Notes under the pieces: model-generated
The model's database searches: none
What the model saw: only the letters and a program-made list of their open reading frames with translations
What the model was told of the DNA's origin: nothing
Source: Bythopirellula sp041737835
GTDB lineage: Bacteria; Planctomycetota; Planctomycetia; Pirellulales; Lacipirellulaceae
Assembly: GCA_041737835.1 (NCBI GenBank)
Contig: JBGSQY010000054.1
Strand: one strand, 5' to 3'
Length of the DNA: 64,000 nucleotides
Shown: in pieces, positions 7,943 to 18,394 of the stretch
How positions within the stretch are numbered: the stretch's first letter is position 1
How the letters are laid out: each line of letters begins with the position of its first letter
Position numbers and translations under genes: made by a program

Positions 7943-10573
7943 CTATTCTTCGACGGCGATGCCTAGAACAGTAAAACTGCCTTGGCCGCGCATCGTGAGT
8001 TTGTGTTTTCCTTTGTCGAAACGGAGAGCGTACACGTCGATGGGAGGTAACGTGTCTACGATGGCCGCATCCTGAATGTAAACTTCGGTGCCACCGCGCT
8101 CGCCACCCAGGGCATCCATTTCGAGCCGCGGTGGTTGGAGCCACTGCTTGTCTTCGTCGCGGATGTAGCCGATCAGCACGAGCACCGGCTCTTCGACTTC
8201 AAATTCCACGGGATCGTACGCTCCTTGTGCCGCCGTGGTGTGAGGAAAGCGAATTCCTGTGAGTTGATCGAGTTCAGGAACCAGGGCTTGAATCCGCCAT
8301 TGCTGATCGTTGTACGCCCGCGTGCCGGTTTGGACGGTGTAGGCTTCTGCTTGCGGAGTGAGAACTTTGACGGCCGCCTTGCGGAGAGGTTTCTTCTCGC
8401 GACGGAACAGGGCCGTCGTGTCACCGCCGTTGACTGCCGCGACGGAAGCTTGAAAGTCGGCAAGTTCTTGTTCGTAAACGGGCAGCATTTGTGACCAATG
8501 AAAGCTGACAGGCTCGGTGCCGATGGCCCCGGTCACTGGGATTCTGCGGGTGTCAGTTTGCATCGAATTGGCAAATTCATAGGAGCCATTGGTGAGTAAA
8601 GTTAACTTGCGGAAATGCTCGAGACTTTCCGCCAGTTGTTGTTCGGCCTCGTTGAGCAAGCTCGTGTCATGGGTTTGTTGAAACTTCATGACGAGTATGG
8701 CCGCATTCACCTTGGCGGCGTAGTTTTGCACCATCGCGCGGATGCAGGAGACATCATTCTTGAGCCGGTTGAATTCAGCTTGATTCGTCGAGACGCCGGG
8801 TGCCGCCTGTTCGATTGCGTTCACGGCATTCTCAGAACATGCAAGTGCATCGGATAAGACTGACACAGGAGTTTCGCCGGTATGCGGTTCGCCGGCGAGT
8901 TCCTTTTGTACGTATTCATCCAGACGCTCGCCGTGTGGCGCCTGAGAAAGCCATAGCTCTGGATACGGCCGATATTTTTCGGGATTAATCAGTTGATCGA
9001 GCGTCATGCCCAAAGCCAAAGTCTGGCGATTTCCCTCAGTGATGCCGAATCGACGCAAGAGCAAGGGCGCGCACTCGCCCGACTCGTTGTAAGCAGTAAG
9101 GATCTGCTCGGCTGCTTCTCGTGTTCCATATTTTTCAGCCAGTCGATCGATCCAATATTCCTGATCAGCGTCGTCTTCAATGTCGGGATTCCAAGCGTAG
9201 CGTGCCCAGGCCTCGAACCAAATCCAATCGCGTTCGATCTGCTGAAGCGGCGGCGTGACCTTGTCGGGAGCATCGGGCCAATTCCAATAGGCCAGCGGAT
9301 AAACGTGCAGGCCTTGTGCCCACAGCCGATCGCGGGAGGCTTGCACCGATTTTTTGATGAAGCGTTGTGCTCCGTAACGAAACGGTTCCAAGTTGGCGAG
9401 GATGTGAATATTCGAAACGTGAGTCGACCCAAGTTGACTCAGTTTTTGATGAATTTCTTGCCACAGGCCGCGTGGCTCCCAAGTGGTCAGCGATTCGCCG
9501 TTGAACTTGGCCTCGGTGTAGAGATTGCCGTACACCTCGAGCGCTTTGGGCATCACGACCGTGGCATCGGTCGCGTGGGCGCGAATCACAACCGGCGGTT
9601 CTTCAACGAGCCCTGCCGCTTGCATGCCATCTTTCACGCCCGGCAGAATCACCTCGGTACACCACTTCACTTGATTGTCGAGCGTGACACATGCTTCACC
9701 GAGACAAACCATCAAGCCAACATTGGGATATTGCCGCACGAACTCGGCGATGGATTTGCGCGTGTAGTCGGCTGCGATCGGATCAATATGATCCATTTGC
9801 GTGGGGAGGCCATGATGCTCGGCAAAGGGTTGCGACACGATGATGTTGTAAAACATCTGCACCAGCCAAATCCCGCGCTTATCGCACTCCTTGGCGATGT
9901 AGCGGAACATTTCGACGTTCTTCTCGAACACTTCGGGGGAGACTTCGAGTGCATAGGGATAGTCGGGAAGCTGCACGAGCGAAGCGAATGGATGGCCGTT
10001 CCAAATATAAAGCGTGTTCATGCGGTTCTCGACGAGAAAATCGAGATACTGCTGCCAGTAGGCCTTGTCGTAAAAGAAGGGAAACAATTCGGGCGTGTAT
10101 GGGTATTCGTAAACTTTGCGGCCGGGGAGGATGCTCGTCTTTTGCATTCCGAAACAAGGTCCACGCAACTTGAAGACAGGCGCGTCTTGAAAGTCCAAGT
10201 TTTTGTGAAGCAATTTTTCAGCCTCAATTCGTCGGGCAAGCTCCAGACAACCGTAGAGCACCCCTGAATCCCCGCCGCCGTGGATTGTGATTTGGCCCTG
10301 GTTGTTGGATTGCAGATGAAAGCCTTCGTTGCCGAGTTCAGCAGCGTCCTGTGAATCGCCGATCAGGATTTGCGCGACCGCATCGTTTGTCGTTGTTGCT
10401 GCGAGGCCGATTTTTTCTAGCGCGCTGACGATCCGTTCGACACCGAACTGAACACGGGGAGCGGCGTCGGTGGCAACCTTAATTGTGATTGGTTCGGCGC
10501 CTAAGGCTGAGTTGCAAAATAATAGCAATAAGAAGCCGAGCAACGAAACGCTGTGTTTGTTTATTGATTTCAT
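7943..10573 (-). CDS. Large secreted alpha-glucuronidase-like (GH67/GH20b N-domain) glycosidase
   Basis: 876 residues with a clear signal peptide (LLGFLLLLFCNSALGA). Residues about 27-115 look like the alpha/beta N-terminal domain shared by GH67 and hexosaminidase-type enzymes (GFHLQSNNQG, ITIHGGGDSGVLYGCLEL). A long TIM-barrel-like region follows (MNTLYIWNGHPFASL, NVGLMVCLGEACV, VVIRAHATDATVVM, HIHILANLEPFRYG, LAYWNWPDAP), then helices and a C-terminal beta domain. It is longer than classical GH67 enzymes and I cannot name a catalytic pair, so alpha-glucuronidase is only the nearest likeness. Neighbours suggest a role in removing an acidic sugar. It may be co-transcribed with the LacZ-type gene upstream (64-bp gap containing a hairpin) and the TIM-barrel gene downstream. 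Confidence 0.65.
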   Translation of the reverse strand: MKSINKHSVSLLGFLLLLFCNSALGAEPITIKVATDAAPRVQFGVERIVSALEKIGLAATTTNDAVAQILIGDSQDAAELGNEGFHLQSNNQGQITIHGGGDSGVLYGCLELARRIEAEKLLHKNLDFQDAPVFKLRGPCFGMQKTSILPGRKVYEYPYTPELFPFFYDKAYWQQYLDFLVENRMNTLYIWNGHPFASLVQLPDYPYALEVSPEVFEKNVEMFRYIAKECDKRGIWLVQMFYNIIVSQPFAEHHGLPTQMDHIDPIAADYTRKSIAEFVRQYPNVGLMVCLGEACVTLDNQVKWCTEVILPGVKDGMQAAGLVEEPPVVIRAHATDATVVMPKALEVYGNLYTEAKFNGESLTTWEPRGLWQEIHQKLSQLGSTHVSNIHILANLEPFRYGAQRFIKKSVQASRDRLWAQGLHVYPLAYWNWPDAPDKVTPPLQQIERDWIWFEAWARYAWNPDIEDDADQEYWIDRLAEKYGTREAAEQILTAYNESGECAPLLLRRFGITEGNRQTLALGMTLDQLINPEKYRPYPELWLSQAPHGERLDEYVQKELAGEPHTGETPVSVLSDALACSENAVNAIEQAAPGVSTNQAEFNRLKNDVSCIRAMVQNYAAKVNAAILVMKFQQTHDTSLLNEAEQQLAESLEHFRKLTLLTNGSYEFANSMQTDTRRIPVTGAIGTEPVSFHWSQMLPVYEQELADFQASVAAVNGGDTTALFRREKKPLRKAAVKVLTPQAEAYTVQTGTRAYNDQQWRIQALVPELDQLTGIRFPHTTAAQGAYDPVEFEVEEPVLVLIGYIRDEDKQWLQPPRLEMDALGGERGGTEVYIQDAAIVDTLPPIDVYALRFDKGKHKLTMRGQGSFTVLGIAVEE

Positions 10574-10588
10574 GATGAGATTAGGAAC

Positions 10589-10608
10589 GCTGATTATCGC
10601 TAATCAGC
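10589..10608. repeat. Inverted repeat GCTGATTA-TCGC-TAATCAGC
   Basis: Perfect 8-bp arms with a 4-base loop in the 64-bp gap between two minus-strand genes, directly followed by a third GCTGAT. It could be an RNA hairpin limiting read-through or a dispersed palindromic repeat. No poly-T follows on either strand. Confidence 0.45.
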
Positions 10609-10637
10609 GCTGATAAGAGTAAGACGAGTGATTAGAA

Positions 10638-13600
10638 TTACTTTTGGTATTTGATTTTTGTTTGGATATTGAGAGACGAATCAGGTTCGAGGGGACGCAA
10701 ACCGACATGCAGTGAATAGGGCTGAACTGGGACCGCATATTTGGTGAGCACACCCGGGCCGCAGCTGCCGTTGCCGAGGCCGCAGTGGCGCGCGTCGAGT
10801 GATACGACGACTTCGTCTCGGGGTTTGAGTTCGTGGTTATGCGTGGCGGCTGCTAAGTCTTGAGCGGTGAAACGCAAGGCTGATGCGGCGAAAGGTTCTT
10901 CTTCCGCCACGACGAGCAATCCACTCCCTGTTGCATTGCTTAATGCGAGCCAACGGACGCCTTCTTTGTTGCTGGTTTCTTGGGGGCGTGGATACGGGAA
11001 TGCCTGATCGTCGACGGTGCTGTGATAGATGCCCAGCGGCGAACTTTCCAAGCGGTCGGCATAGTTTTCATGGGGACCGTGGCCGTACCAGTTAAGCCGA
11101 TCGAAGCTGCCGGCAAGTTTTAGTACGATGCCGATCCGTGGAAGCGGCGGGAGATCACCTGCCGGTAGAAATTCTGTTTTAAGGTCGAGCGAACCATCGC
11201 CGCGGATGAGCCATGTCGATTTTTGGGTGATCGAACCTTGGTTCACCGTGCTTTTGATGGTGGCTTGGATTTGAACAAGATTCTCATTCAGCTGCTTCAC
11301 CGCGAAAGATTCAACGGTGCGCTCTGGATCAGAAAGACCAGCTTCTTGCCAGTTACGAGCTAGCCAATTGCCGAAGCCACGGTCATTATCCGCAGGGGCA
11401 CGGAAGAATTGGGCCACGGGACCAGCCGATTCTTGCTCGACTGCCAATAACTCCGTGCCGTTGTACTTGAGAGATGTGAGGGTTCCCAAGGAGCTACTGA
11501 ATTGGGCGGCGAAATGCTTGCCGGTGATTTCCACCAAGTCGTCGGAATCCTTTACTGTGAGCGACGGCAACGTGGCTTGGTTTACGAGCTTAGGAGATGA
11601 CTTTGTAGCAACCGGAAACTGTTCCCAGGCGATTTCATGGCCCGCTTTGACCCAAGGAGCACCATTGCGTGTCTGGAAGCTGATTCTGAGAGAGCAAACG
11701 CCCTCGGTATTTGGATCGATGGGGATTTGTTCGAGTGAAAGAGTGCCGTGTTTCCCTGCGGGAACGTCAATCGGTGGTAGGGCCCCCTGCTCGGCAATGT
11801 CGCCATCACAGATGAGTTGCCAGCGAATGTTGAATTCCTTGAGGTTGAGATGCGAATGGCGATTGGTAATGCGAATAGTTTTGCTCTCCGCAAGCGTTGC
11901 GTCGGCTTCCATCAAGATGGGCTGATAGACTTTTTTGACTTCCCAATACTTAGGAGTCGTCTCACGCTCGGCGGTGACGATCCCTTTGATGCAGAACACA
12001 CGGTGGTGGGGAAAATCGCCAAAGTCGCCACCGTAGGCGATAAATTTCTGGCCGTCCTCATTCGTTTTGTACAGTCCTTGATCGCACCACTCCCAAACGA
12101 AGCCTCCCAGCAGGCGCGGATCAGAATAGATTTCCTCCCAGTACTCACGCAGATTGCCGAGGGAGTTACCCATCGCGTGGGCATATTCGCTCGTCAGGAT
12201 GGGACGGCCACTCGGATCGTCTTTCGCCAAATCGAGTAACCGTTCCCAGCGAGCATTTTCCGCGCGCTCCGATTCAGCATCTCCCTTTGCGTCAGAAGGG
12301 TTCAGATATTCTCCTTGAACGCGAGGATAAAAACGGCTGATAACGTCGACCGTGTTGGGATCGGTGGGAGTATCTTGTGCCCCCTCATAATGAATCGGCC
12401 GGGTGGGATCGAAGGCACGTAGCCAAGCCGAGATCGCTGCGAAGTTGGGGCCGTAACCCGACTCGTTGCCGAGCGACCAGAGTATCACGCTCGGATGATT
12501 TTTATCTCGCTCGGCCATGCGGACGGCGCGTTCAAGAAACGCGACGTGCCAAGTTGGTTCGCTGGCCAGTTGGCCGCGGAGGCCGTGCGTTTCGATGTTG
12601 GCTTCGTCCATCACGTAGAGGCCATACTCATCGCACAGCTCGTACCAGCGTGGATTGTTGGGATAATGGGCCGTGCGGACGGAGTTGATGTTGGCTTGCT
12701 TCATCAACCGGATGTCTTCGATCATCCGGCTTTCAGAAATCGCGTGGCCCTCAGTGGGATCATGTTCGTGGCGATTCACACCGCGAAGTCGCACGGGTTG
12801 GCCGTTGACGAGGAGTTGGCCGTCGCGAATTTTTACGTCACGAAAGCCGACGTTGCTGCCAGTGGTTTCGATGACGTTGCCGTCGGTATCACGCAGGGTC
12901 AGCACGAGGCGATAGAGATGGGGAGTCTCGGCGGTCCAAAGTTTAGGCGATTCGATCTTCGCAGTGAGCCAGCCGAATTTCGGTTGGCCGCGTTGAGGGG
13001 TGCGTTCCACCAAGAGATTGGCTTTGTAATTGGGATTGGCAATCTTCGCGGCATTTGCCTCGAGCGGCTTGGCAAAGACAGGTTTGTCGCCGTCAAAAAG
13101 TTGAGCTTCTAGCGTCCAGCCATCGAGCGATTGATTGCCTGATATTGCAAGTTCTGGTTCGATCAGCAATTTCGCATGCTTGTAATCGTTATCAAGTTCC
13201 GTTTGTACGGCAAAGTCCGCAATCGAAACCTCGGGGCGTGAAAGCAAAAACACATCGCGAAAGATGCCACTGAGCCGCCACATATCCTGATCTTCAAGAT
13301 AGCTGCCGTCGCTCCAGCGGAAGACTTCCACCGCGATGAGATTCTTGCCGGCAACGAGTTTGTCGGTGATATCGAACTCCGACGGCGTACGGCTGTCTTC
13401 GCTGTAACCGACGAACTGGCCGTTGACCCAGACGTTGAACGCGCTGTCGACGCCGGCGAAATGCAGAATCGTGCGGCGCTTCCGCCATGCGTCAGGAATC
13501 TTGAACGTGCGGCGATACGAACCGACGGGGTTGCGCTCTTTGAAGGCGGTGTAATCTTGCGGCGGTTCGGAGGTCACGCGCGGCGGATCCATCTTGAAGG

Positions 13601-13955
13601 GATAGCCCGCCGAGACATAGATCGGCGTGCCGTAGCCTTGCATTTCCCAATTCGAGGGGACCGGAATTGTTTTCCACGCCGAATCGTCAAAGTTCTCGTT
13701 GGAAAAATCCTGCGGTCGATCTTCTGGTCGTGGTACCCAATGAAATTTCCAATCGCCGTTGAGCGTTTGAAACCAGGGCGATTGATTTTGCTGACCTAAG
13801 CGAGCTTGTTCGACGTCGGCGAACGGCGTGAACGAGGCTCGAGCAGGGAGACGATTACGAGCCATGACCTGCTCGTTCTCCCAATCGGGCGGATCGGCCA
13901 GCACGGAAACCGCCAGGCAGGCAATCAAGCTCAGGAGTGTAAACGTGCGAATCAC
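10638..13955 (-). CDS. GH2 beta-galactosidase, LacZ type, secreted
   Basis: 1105 residues from a GTG at 13955, which overlaps the TGA of the upstream gene as GTGA; this 4-bp overlap and the following signal peptide (MIRTFTLLSLIACLAVSVLA) fix the start, although the frame stays open further upstream. Domain order is that of LacZ: N-terminal sugar-binding sandwich (about 25-240), immunoglobulin-like domain, TIM barrel (about 375-690), and C-terminal domain 4 plus the small-chain domain. Catalytic residues: acid/base Glu498 in WSLGNESG and nucleophile Glu590 in LTSEYAHAMGN. Substrate binding signatures NRHEHDP and RTAHYPNN are present. It would cleave beta-galactosides, or related beta-linked residues, in the periplasm or outside. 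Translation is probably coupled to the GH106 fusion gene. Confidence 0.9.
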   Translation of the reverse strand: MIRTFTLLSLIACLAVSVLADPPDWENEQVMARNRLPARASFTPFADVEQARLGQQNQSPWFQTLNGDWKFHWVPRPEDRPQDFSNENFDDSAWKTIPVPSNWEMQGYGTPIYVSAGYPFKMDPPRVTSEPPQDYTAFKERNPVGSYRRTFKIPDAWRKRRTILHFAGVDSAFNVWVNGQFVGYSEDSRTPSEFDITDKLVAGKNLIAVEVFRWSDGSYLEDQDMWRLSGIFRDVFLLSRPEVSIADFAVQTELDNDYKHAKLLIEPELAISGNQSLDGWTLEAQLFDGDKPVFAKPLEANAAKIANPNYKANLLVERTPQRGQPKFGWLTAKIESPKLWTAETPHLYRLVLTLRDTDGNVIETTGSNVGFRDVKIRDGQLLVNGQPVRLRGVNRHEHDPTEGHAISESRMIEDIRLMKQANINSVRTAHYPNNPRWYELCDEYGLYVMDEANIETHGLRGQLASEPTWHVAFLERAVRMAERDKNHPSVILWSLGNESGYGPNFAAISAWLRAFDPTRPIHYEGAQDTPTDPNTVDVISRFYPRVQGEYLNPSDAKGDAESERAENARWERLLDLAKDDPSGRPILTSEYAHAMGNSLGNLREYWEEIYSDPRLLGGFVWEWCDQGLYKTNEDGQKFIAYGGDFGDFPHHRVFCIKGIVTAERETTPKYWEVKKVYQPILMEADATLAESKTIRITNRHSHLNLKEFNIRWQLICDGDIAEQGALPPIDVPAGKHGTLSLEQIPIDPNTEGVCSLRISFQTRNGAPWVKAGHEIAWEQFPVATKSSPKLVNQATLPSLTVKDSDDLVEITGKHFAAQFSSSLGTLTSLKYNGTELLAVEQESAGPVAQFFRAPADNDRGFGNWLARNWQEAGLSDPERTVESFAVKQLNENLVQIQATIKSTVNQGSITQKSTWLIRGDGSLDLKTEFLPAGDLPPLPRIGIVLKLAGSFDRLNWYGHGPHENYADRLESSPLGIYHSTVDDQAFPYPRPQETSNKEGVRWLALSNATGSGLLVVAEEEPFAASALRFTAQDLAAATHNHELKPRDEVVVSLDARHCGLGNGSCGPGVLTKYAVPVQPYSLHVGLRPLEPDSSLNIQTKIKYQK

Positions 13956-16900
13956 GGCTGCTCCGGCTTTGGGCGCAAGTCGCGTGAGGTGGCCAAGGCA
14001 ATCGTGCGATTGTCCCCCGCCACCGCACAGTAAAAGTGGTAGACCACGCCGTTGTGTTTCAGAAGCCAAGGTTTGTGAGCGAAGGTTTTGTCCCAAGGCT
14101 CTGAGGGTTTGATCAAATCTTCGCCCGACCATTTGGTCCAGTGGACTAAATCGCGTGAACACGCAAAGGTGTCGAACGCCCCTTTTTTCCAACCCGCGCC
14201 GAAATAGAACATCACCCATAGATCGTCCATACGAACAATTTGCGGATCGCCCGAGATTCCTTTGAAGTTGTCGATGATGGGCTGCTTGCCGTAATGTTGC
14301 CAATGCACCATATCGTGCGAGGTGGCCATGCCGATGCGTTCGATCCACGGCCCGGTTTGCTTGGCGTTGTAATACATGATGAAGGGTGCACCGAGGAATT
14401 CCGTTTTGTCCCACAAGATATGACTCTTATAGAGCGTCGCCTTTTCAAAATCACGGGCATCGGGATGATCGGGCGTGAGGACGGGGTTCTCTGCGAGTCG
14501 ATGCCAAGGTTTGGCGAGTTGCGATTCGGTGGTCCAGGCCATGCCAATGGACAGCGGATCGGTTTCGTAACCTTGCTTGGCCCCACCGAAGTAGGACATC
14601 CAATACTTGCCGTCAAAGGATTGCAGTTCTGAAGTACCTCCCCACTCAGGATCAACGAGCGCGATGCTGCCGTCGGCTTGCCATTTGTCCCAGCCTTCAT
14701 TAACAAACGGCAAAATTTTCCCCAGTGGTTCCCATTTCAAGAGATCATCACTGCGAGCAAGACAAGTTTCGTAACCAACTTTGTCGGTGATGGCGACGTA
14801 AACCATGTACCAAGCATCGCCATGGCGAAAGACATTCGGGCAATCGAGAAATTGTCCTGGCTCGGGTTTGAGCAGCACGCTGTATTTGTAAGGCGTTTTG
14901 ACTTCGTTAAAGACGGCCTCCATGTCTTCCGGCGAGACCTCTGTTGCATCGGATTGGACTTCCGTAAGCAAAGTCACGGGACCTAGTAAACCCGCGGGAA
15001 GCAATGCCGCGCTGCTGGAGAGTGGTGGAGCGGTTGTCCAGGTGATGCTCTCGTCAGCAGGAAGCTGTGCATCGCCAATCAAGCGGTTGGCCCAAGTGTT
15101 GGTGACAGCGATCGAAAGTTCGTTGTCTCCCTCGCGTAATGCTTGCGTGATGTCGACGCGATAAGGGGGAGTCCAGGCTGTGCCGCAGGCGATGTCGTTG
15201 ACTCGCACTTCGGCGATGTTGGCAACTTGGCCGAGATCGAGCCATACTTTTACTGTGGACTTTTCCCACTGAAATTTGTTTGTGTAGGTGGCCGTGCCGG
15301 AGTAGTGGCGAATTCTGGTGTCACTATGTTGAGACCAATCGACTAACTCCGCGAATTCAATCGTTTCATTGGGACCGCCGAGTGATTCGTCGAACGATAC
15401 CTGCCAAGGTGTTGCTAGTTCTTGTTGTTCTTGGAATTCCGACCAATTGGTTCCGTCGGCTTGGCCTGTGACGTCGGTGGCTTCGCGAAACACGACAAAC
15501 AGTGAACCGCTGGGTTCGAGTCGCACGGGCAGAACGGTGCGACCTTTGACGATCGTCCATTTTTTGGCCTGCTGAATTTTGCCCGTGACGGGATCCCAAA
15601 TTTCGGGCTGCTTGCCTTGCTCACGCAAAGAAAGAATGACTTCCTGAGCGGCCTCCCCTTGGTTCGACACGAAATACCAATCGGCGGTTTGCGAACGGCG
15701 ATGATTCCACGCGAGATTGTGAAGCCGTTTGCCAGCGGTTGTGTAAGCGATGAAGTCGGGCTCGATACCGTAACGAGCAAACGAATCAGCGGTGATGGGG
15801 CCGTAAATCAGTTGACCCTGACCGATTTGACGGACGGCGCCGGGACGCTCGACGGTCAAAGCTCCATCGGCGGGAGGTTTATTTAACAGAGCAAGCAGTT
15901 TTTCGTCGGCCGTGGGATAGTCTTCCAAACTTGGCGATTGACGACCATGCACAAAGGCGACCACTTTGGCTCCCGCTTGAACGAGCAAACCAATTTTTTC
16001 AGCCAATGGTAGCGAAATCAATTCAGGATGCGGCGAGAGTGGCCGGGGCATCGGCATGACCAAAAGTTGATAGCCATGACCGTTAGCAAATTTGAGGCGA
16101 CCATCTTCGACTTTTGCCAAGCGAAGCAGCGCATCGGGATTCACCGAGTCGTAGCTGTAGCCACGCAGTGGATCAATCCAATCGGCGGGATCGGTCATGT
16201 TAGCCGAATGGTTGACGCCTGCGGGTAATTCGTGCAGTGGCGTGCCGACATTGGCGAGCCGCTCGGTTTCACGCGCGACGGCCTCTTCGCCAACGATGCC
16301 GGGTAAGGTCGTGACCAGTGTTTCGGGCAGCAAAGCACGCGACGGGATTTCTTCACCGGTTAAGACGGCAATGTCGACCACCGGTTCGCCTGCTTGCAGC
16401 ATCGCCTGACAGCGTTTTTGGTAGTTGATGAAGGCATTAACGGCAGGCCACCAGGTTTGATCACGTTGGATAAACAGCCCGATCTGATCGAGCGACATTC
16501 CAGGCTGGCGATCGATCCAGGGATTGTGATTGAAAATGTGATAAACGAAGCGATTGGCACCCAAGGCAAGCTGGCGGTCGCCGAGGAATTTTATCAGGCC
16601 AGGATGCTCATCCCAAGCCATTCGCAACTCCGTGAACGCTTCGGCTTGAACGATGGGTTTGCCATAAACGTGCGCGGCCGAGATGGCGTCACGCATGTCG
16701 TTGGGCTTGTCGTGAGTAGGGCTGCGCAGCCAGAACTCGCCCATGGGAAGATCCACGGCGCCGAAATGCCGCATGCCTTCGGTGACCATCGTGGGAGCGA
16801 CGCATTCGGCGCTGAACTGGCAATTGTGTTCGTGGGCCAAGTCACGCAATGTGCCAAAGAAATTATCGACGATCAAATCTGAGATTGTCTGCCGCACGTC

Positions 16901-18394
16901 GTAGAGCACTCGCTCAGAAACGTCGGCGCTGGTGATGGGAATCCCAGCCAGCACTGGCAGATAGGGCATGAGATCGTAGCCGCGACGACGTTCAAATTCC
17001 GCGGCGAAGACGGGTGACCAATTTTGGCTGCCGCATTCCCAGCTATCGACGTGAAAACCACTGAGCACGTTTTCAGTCAGCTCGGGTCCGATCTGACGAA
17101 TCACTTCGCCGAACCACTTGTCGAATTGCAGTTTGACCACTGCCGGGTCAAACTTATCGCATTCCAAACCACGGCCACCACCGCCCGTTTCATTGCGAGT
17201 CCCAGTGGCAGTGTGACCCATCCGCAAGATCAGCCACTCGCCCGCGGGTGCATTCCAATTGAGAGATCCATCCTGCTGTAGATGCTCGGTGATGTTTATG
17301 ATCTTCTTGTGTGGTATGCAATCCGTGTTGCCAATCTGGTTGTCGTTCGTTCGTTGACTCACTCGCCAGACGGAACCGTTTTTGCCTTCGACTTGATGAA
17401 GACGTGGTTGATTTGCCAAAACAATGGAACGAACTTTGAGTGTCGGCTTCCACTTGGCGGAATCGAGGTCTTCGGCGCCTGGCTCGGTGCCTGCAGGATC
17501 GTAGCTAAAGCGAAAGAAGCGGGCGGTCGTTTCGGGAATAGAATGAGAAACCGCCCCAGAGCCGTTCTGCCAACCATGACGGGGAGGTTCGAGCCGAGCG
17601 ACTTCATGAAAGTTTTTGCCGTCATCACTCGCGCTCACAAGCAAACGATTCGCTTGAAAGCTGTTGCCGTCGGGAGTGATGGTGATCGTGCGGCAGGTGA
17701 AAGGTTCCTTGTATTCGTATTGAATCCAGCCGGGTTCCTCCAATCGAACTCGCTCACTGCTGTCTGACGATGTGAGAAAATGGGCTTCGAGATGGGGAAC
17801 GCTGGTCGTGACTTGTGGCGTTTCTTGAGATGGCACGGAGTTAACGGGTATCGCAAAGACGGCCAGATCGCGGTAATAACCTTCGTTTGTATCTGGTTGC
17901 GGCAGCGTGCCTCGGAAAGGCTTGCCGCCGGTTATGTACGTCTCTGACCAGACGACCTTCTGCATCGATTGTTCGGGTGTGATCCAAGGCCCACCCGCCG
18001 TGGCGAAGCCGTCGCAAACGTGCATGGCGAATTTAAGATTTAAGCGCTGGGCTTCTTGAAACGCATGCTTGACCAGCTCCCACCAAGCCGGCGTGAGTTG
18101 CTCGACGGGTGGATCCCAAAGTTTGGAATCGCCTCCCTTGATCGTCATTAAATATGCACCGCCGATGCCTGCGTTGTGCATCGCTTCCAAGTCGGCGGTA
18201 ATCCCCTCGGACGAAATGGCCCCTTTATTCCAATACCAAAAGGTCCACGGTGCCGCGTCGGCAGGAGGATGCTCAAAAGCCGATTGGAGTTCGTCTGCGT
18301 AGAATGGTTGTGCGTGGCAAATCACAAGGCCCAGTATGCAGGCGAGCATCCATGCGCGCGGCGAGATGCGAGTTCGATAACCAATTGCTATCAT
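13952..18394 (-). CDS. GH106 alpha-L-rhamnosidase fused to a GH43/GH130-like propeller
   Basis: 1480 residues from ATG 18394, chosen for the signal peptide (WMLACILGLVICHAQPFYA). Residues about 30-1130 are a GH106 alpha-L-rhamnosidase: FWYWNKGAISSEGI, AGIGGAYLM, the long AAEFERRRGYDLMPYLP stretch and the C-terminal galactose-binding-like sandwich (WLDLGQVANIAEVRVN). From about 1150 to the end lies a five-bladed beta-propeller of GH43/GH130/GH32 type: FLDCPNVFRHGDAWYMVY, ARSDDLLKWEP, ATSHDMVHWQHYG, SGDPQIVRMDDLWVMFYFG. GH106 enzymes alone are usually near 1000-1150 residues, so this is a true two-enzyme fusion. The propeller could be a second hydrolase or a binding module. The gene is divergent from the GH2 gene at 18510 and its stop overlaps the next gene start. 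Confidence 0.85.
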   Translation of the reverse strand: MIAIGYRTRISPRAWMLACILGLVICHAQPFYADELQSAFEHPPADAAPWTFWYWNKGAISSEGITADLEAMHNAGIGGAYLMTIKGGDSKLWDPPVEQLTPAWWELVKHAFQEAQRLNLKFAMHVCDGFATAGGPWITPEQSMQKVVWSETYITGGKPFRGTLPQPDTNEGYYRDLAVFAIPVNSVPSQETPQVTTSVPHLEAHFLTSSDSSERVRLEEPGWIQYEYKEPFTCRTITITPDGNSFQANRLLVSASDDGKNFHEVARLEPPRHGWQNGSGAVSHSIPETTARFFRFSYDPAGTEPGAEDLDSAKWKPTLKVRSIVLANQPRLHQVEGKNGSVWRVSQRTNDNQIGNTDCIPHKKIINITEHLQQDGSLNWNAPAGEWLILRMGHTATGTRNETGGGGRGLECDKFDPAVVKLQFDKWFGEVIRQIGPELTENVLSGFHVDSWECGSQNWSPVFAAEFERRRGYDLMPYLPVLAGIPITSADVSERVLYDVRQTISDLIVDNFFGTLRDLAHEHNCQFSAECVAPTMVTEGMRHFGAVDLPMGEFWLRSPTHDKPNDMRDAISAAHVYGKPIVQAEAFTELRMAWDEHPGLIKFLGDRQLALGANRFVYHIFNHNPWIDRQPGMSLDQIGLFIQRDQTWWPAVNAFINYQKRCQAMLQAGEPVVDIAVLTGEEIPSRALLPETLVTTLPGIVGEEAVARETERLANVGTPLHELPAGVNHSANMTDPADWIDPLRGYSYDSVNPDALLRLAKVEDGRLKFANGHGYQLLVMPMPRPLSPHPELISLPLAEKIGLLVQAGAKVVAFVHGRQSPSLEDYPTADEKLLALLNKPPADGALTVERPGAVRQIGQGQLIYGPITADSFARYGIEPDFIAYTTAGKRLHNLAWNHRRSQTADWYFVSNQGEAAQEVILSLREQGKQPEIWDPVTGKIQQAKKWTIVKGRTVLPVRLEPSGSLFVVFREATDVTGQADGTNWSEFQEQQELATPWQVSFDESLGGPNETIEFAELVDWSQHSDTRIRHYSGTATYTNKFQWEKSTVKVWLDLGQVANIAEVRVNDIACGTAWTPPYRVDITQALREGDNELSIAVTNTWANRLIGDAQLPADESITWTTAPPLSSSAALLPAGLLGPVTLLTEVQSDATEVSPEDMEAVFNEVKTPYKYSVLLKPEPGQFLDCPNVFRHGDAWYMVYVAITDKVGYETCLARSDDLLKWEPLGKILPFVNEGWDKWQADGSIALVDPEWGGTSELQSFDGKYWMSYFGGAKQGYETDPLSIGMAWTTESQLAKPWHRLAENPVLTPDHPDARDFEKATLYKSHILWDKTEFLGAPFIMYYNAKQTGPWIERIGMATSHDMVHWQHYGKQPIIDNFKGISGDPQIVRMDDLWVMFYFGAGWKKGAFDTFACSRDLVHWTKWSGEDLIKPSEPWDKTFAHKPWLLKHNGVVYHFYCAVAGDNRTIALATSRDLRPKPEQP

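Noticed and set aside
8993..10267. Open frame of 424 codons on the plus strand inside the alpha-glucuronidase-like gene
   Set aside because: Entirely antisense to a well-supported minus-strand gene; residue composition is that of a complementary frame and there is no domain, ribosome binding site or signal peptide.
13956..14414. N-terminal extension of the LacZ-type GH2 frame to 14414
   Set aside because: It lies inside the GH106 fusion gene; the GTG at 13955 gives a GTGA overlap and a signal peptide.
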